Of a stretch of DNA of 54,915 bases, positions 53,687 through 54,915 are shown piece by piece; within the stretch, counting starts at the first letter, position 1, and each line of letters opens with the position of its first letter. The stretch covers positions 1 through 54,915 of the forward strand of contig JAEEZX010000074.1 in the NCBI GenBank assembly GCA_016292045.1, read 5' to 3'. Both the position numbers and the translations under genes were made by a program. This stretch comes from Bacteroidaceae bacterium (GTDB taxonomy: Bacteria; Bacteroidota; Bacteroidia; Bacteroidales; Bacteroidaceae). The notes under the pieces were generated by a model that did not search any database, was not told the origin of the DNA, and saw nothing but the letters and a program-made list of their open reading frames with translations.

Positions 53687-54706
53687 ATGACAGCTAAGGA
53701 AGAACTCGAACTTATACTGAAACTCATTGAAAAATATAATCTTCCTTTGAGTCCCATTCTTGAATATGCCATCAAGGAGAAGATTGAAGAGTGTCCTGCA
53801 GAAGAACAAACATCTGTAATTGCCCAAGAAGAACCGGCAAAAGATGTTGCTGTTGACAAAGATAATGTGGTAATAAATGATACGCCTGTAGACCCATTGT
53901 CAGACAAATTGAGAATTGTTGAATATGGAGAAGGCACGATAGCTGTAGTAGGTGCAACGAAACCACACAAGGATGCACTCAAATCATTGGGAGGTTATTT
54001 CGTTTATCGAACTCAATGGGGGCCTGCATGGGTATTTCGTGATAAAAAACGCAGAGTCTTACAAGCGTATATAGATGGAGATACATCTGTTATAACACAT
54101 GATGATGAAGAAAAACAAGATGATTTACAAAAGAAGAAGTCCTCTCGTTATATCATTCGTGTTAAGTACCCGAATGGAAGAGTGTTCCACAGTAATGTCG
54201 TATGGGAAACATTAGTAGATGTCGTTAAGTATGCAGGGCCAGAAAATGTTGCGAAATTGAATATTCTATGTATGGGGGATAATCTCGTTTCCTCGCGACT
54301 CAACGAAAATCCCCTATACAGATCTGCCCAAAAAGAAATAGGTCGAGGATTATATGTTTGTACCTATTCGTCTACAGAAACAAAGTATAAACAAATTGTT
54401 AGAATTAATTTGGATTGTAAGCTTGGCTTAGAAATAGAGAAAATATATCTTGATGAAGATGGCAGTCTTCGAAACACATCCTCAAAAAATACCCCTGAAT
54501 CTCCAACAAAAAATGAAATTGATTATAAAGAAGACAAAAGGATAGGATATATAGTTAATCTATTTCCATCTCAAATTAGGGGAGAAATAGTAGGAGTTCG
54601 GAAAGACGCTAGCGGAACAAAAAAACTTGTAATTAAAACAATAAAAGGAAATATAGTTGAAGTTAAGGATTTACCTTATATGTATGAAATAATAAGGCGT
54701 AATTGA
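53687..54706 (+). CDS. Unrecognised fifth gene of the BREX operon, 339 aa
   Basis: I do not recognise this protein as a BREX component. Residues 1-35 form helices and residues 36-75 an acidic linker. Residues about 80-128 (TIAVVGATKPHKDALKSLGG, then WGPAWVFRDKKRR) resemble a small module found in some mobile-element DNA-processing proteins, where xxFGxTxxxKxxLKxxGGxxNxxL precedes a Trp-containing strand. Residues about 150-250 (RYIIRVKYPNGRVFHSNVVWETL ... GLYVCTYSSTETKYKQI) form a second alpha/beta module. A Lys-rich linker and a small SH3-like C-terminal piece (RGEIVGVRKDASGTKKLVIKTIKG) follow. No catalytic motif is evident. The 4-base spacing to brxL says it is co-translated with the system. 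Confidence 0.7.
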   Translation: MTAKEELELILKLIEKYNLPLSPILEYAIKEKIEECPAEEQTSVIAQEEPAKDVAVDKDNVVINDTPVDPLSDKLRIVEYGEGTIAVVGATKPHKDALKSLGGYFVYRTQWGPAWVFRDKKRRVLQAYIDGDTSVITHDDEEKQDDLQKKKSSRYIIRVKYPNGRVFHSNVVWETLVDVVKYAGPENVAKLNILCMGDNLVSSRLNENPLYRSAQKEIGRGLYVCTYSSTETKYKQIVRINLDCKLGLEIEKIYLDEDGSLRNTSSKNTPESPTKNEIDYKEDKRIGYIVNLFPSQIRGEIVGVRKDASGTKKLVIKTIKGNIVEVKDLPYMYEIIRRN

Positions 54707-54764
54707 AATAAGTGACATAATTTCTTCCTGCCGTATTTTTGCGGCCTAACCAGGGAAAACGAAT

Positions 54765-54915
54765 CTACGGAACTGCGGATTTACGGTACCTATATACCCA
54801 TTTATTTATCGTATCCGCTTTCACATTGTAATACGCACTAAGTTCTCTTATACTATTATCACCATTTAAGTACATGGAGATAATCTCATTTCTTTTCTCT
54901 AGAGGAATCCTTTCA
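54765..54915 (-). pseudogene. Transposase helix-turn-helix fragment (partial, extends beyond window)
   Basis: The minus strand is open from the window edge to a stop at 54765-54767. It encodes about 49 residues including KRNEIISMYLNGDNSIREL, then a Trp-Val recognition-helix segment (DTINKWVYRYRKS), the HTH_Tnp/HTH_28 pattern of transposase N-terminal domains. The frame stops about seven residues after the helix-turn-helix, so this is either a short OrfA or a truncated copy. It lies 58 bases beyond the BREX operon and supports mobility of the region. Confidence 0.65.

Overview
The window looks like a chromosome segment of a Prevotella-type Bacteroidales bacterium. The evidence is the repeated Bacteroidetes promoter signature (TTTG, about 20 bases, TAnnTTTG), Bacteroidales-specific families (DUF5020, DUF4494, DUF4923), C10 and M6 secreted proteases with sorting-tail-like C-termini, a GH13_8 branching enzyme, and KDO biosynthesis. 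Species cannot be fixed from sequence reading alone.

From 1 to about 39.4 kb the content is mostly core and GC-rich. On the minus strand lie an AzgA-type permease (cut by the window edge), a Tsx-like DUF5020 outer-membrane protein and a UraA-type permease: a probable nucleobase/nucleoside uptake set. Upstream in the same direction are DUF4494, YgiQ, a small unknown protein, a secreted amidase-like protein and a PlsC-like acyltransferase, several joined by 4-base overlaps. After a gene-free zone come an unknown gene with a folded leader, tRNA-Ala, and a C10-M6-M6 protease operon. Then follow pyrB-pyrI-glyA, PBP1A-kdsB, a MORN-repeat protein, glgB, a membrane protein, an aminotransferase, a LolC/E-type permease and a dicarboxylate/amino-acid symporter. 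Last come a PL26-like rhamnogalacturonan lyase, DUF4923, valS, divergent mazG, and an ECF sigma/anti-sigma/CpxP-like cluster.

From about 39.4 kb the sequence becomes AT-rich and accessory. It holds a gene-poor stretch, a small alarmone-hydrolase-like HD protein, a second RpoD-like sigma factor and an internally deleted RhuM remnant. Next comes a complete five-gene operon (43.8-54.7 kb) read as a BREX type 4 phage-defence system: BrxP (PAPS-reductase/ferredoxin), BrxC ATPase, PglZ, a short BrxL, and a fifth gene I do not recognise. A transposase fragment sits at the right edge.

The most unusual signal is non-coding. Three intergenic arrays are built of degenerate but phase-locked 11-base units (9423-9620, 40220-40483, 43027-43291). 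The last two are copies of each other that differ by whole 11-base units. A separate class of 7-base-period arrays sits next to stop codons at several places. Two predicted structured leaders stand out as well: a three-way junction before the unknown gene at 9854, and a four-tier hairpin in the leader of the BREX operon.
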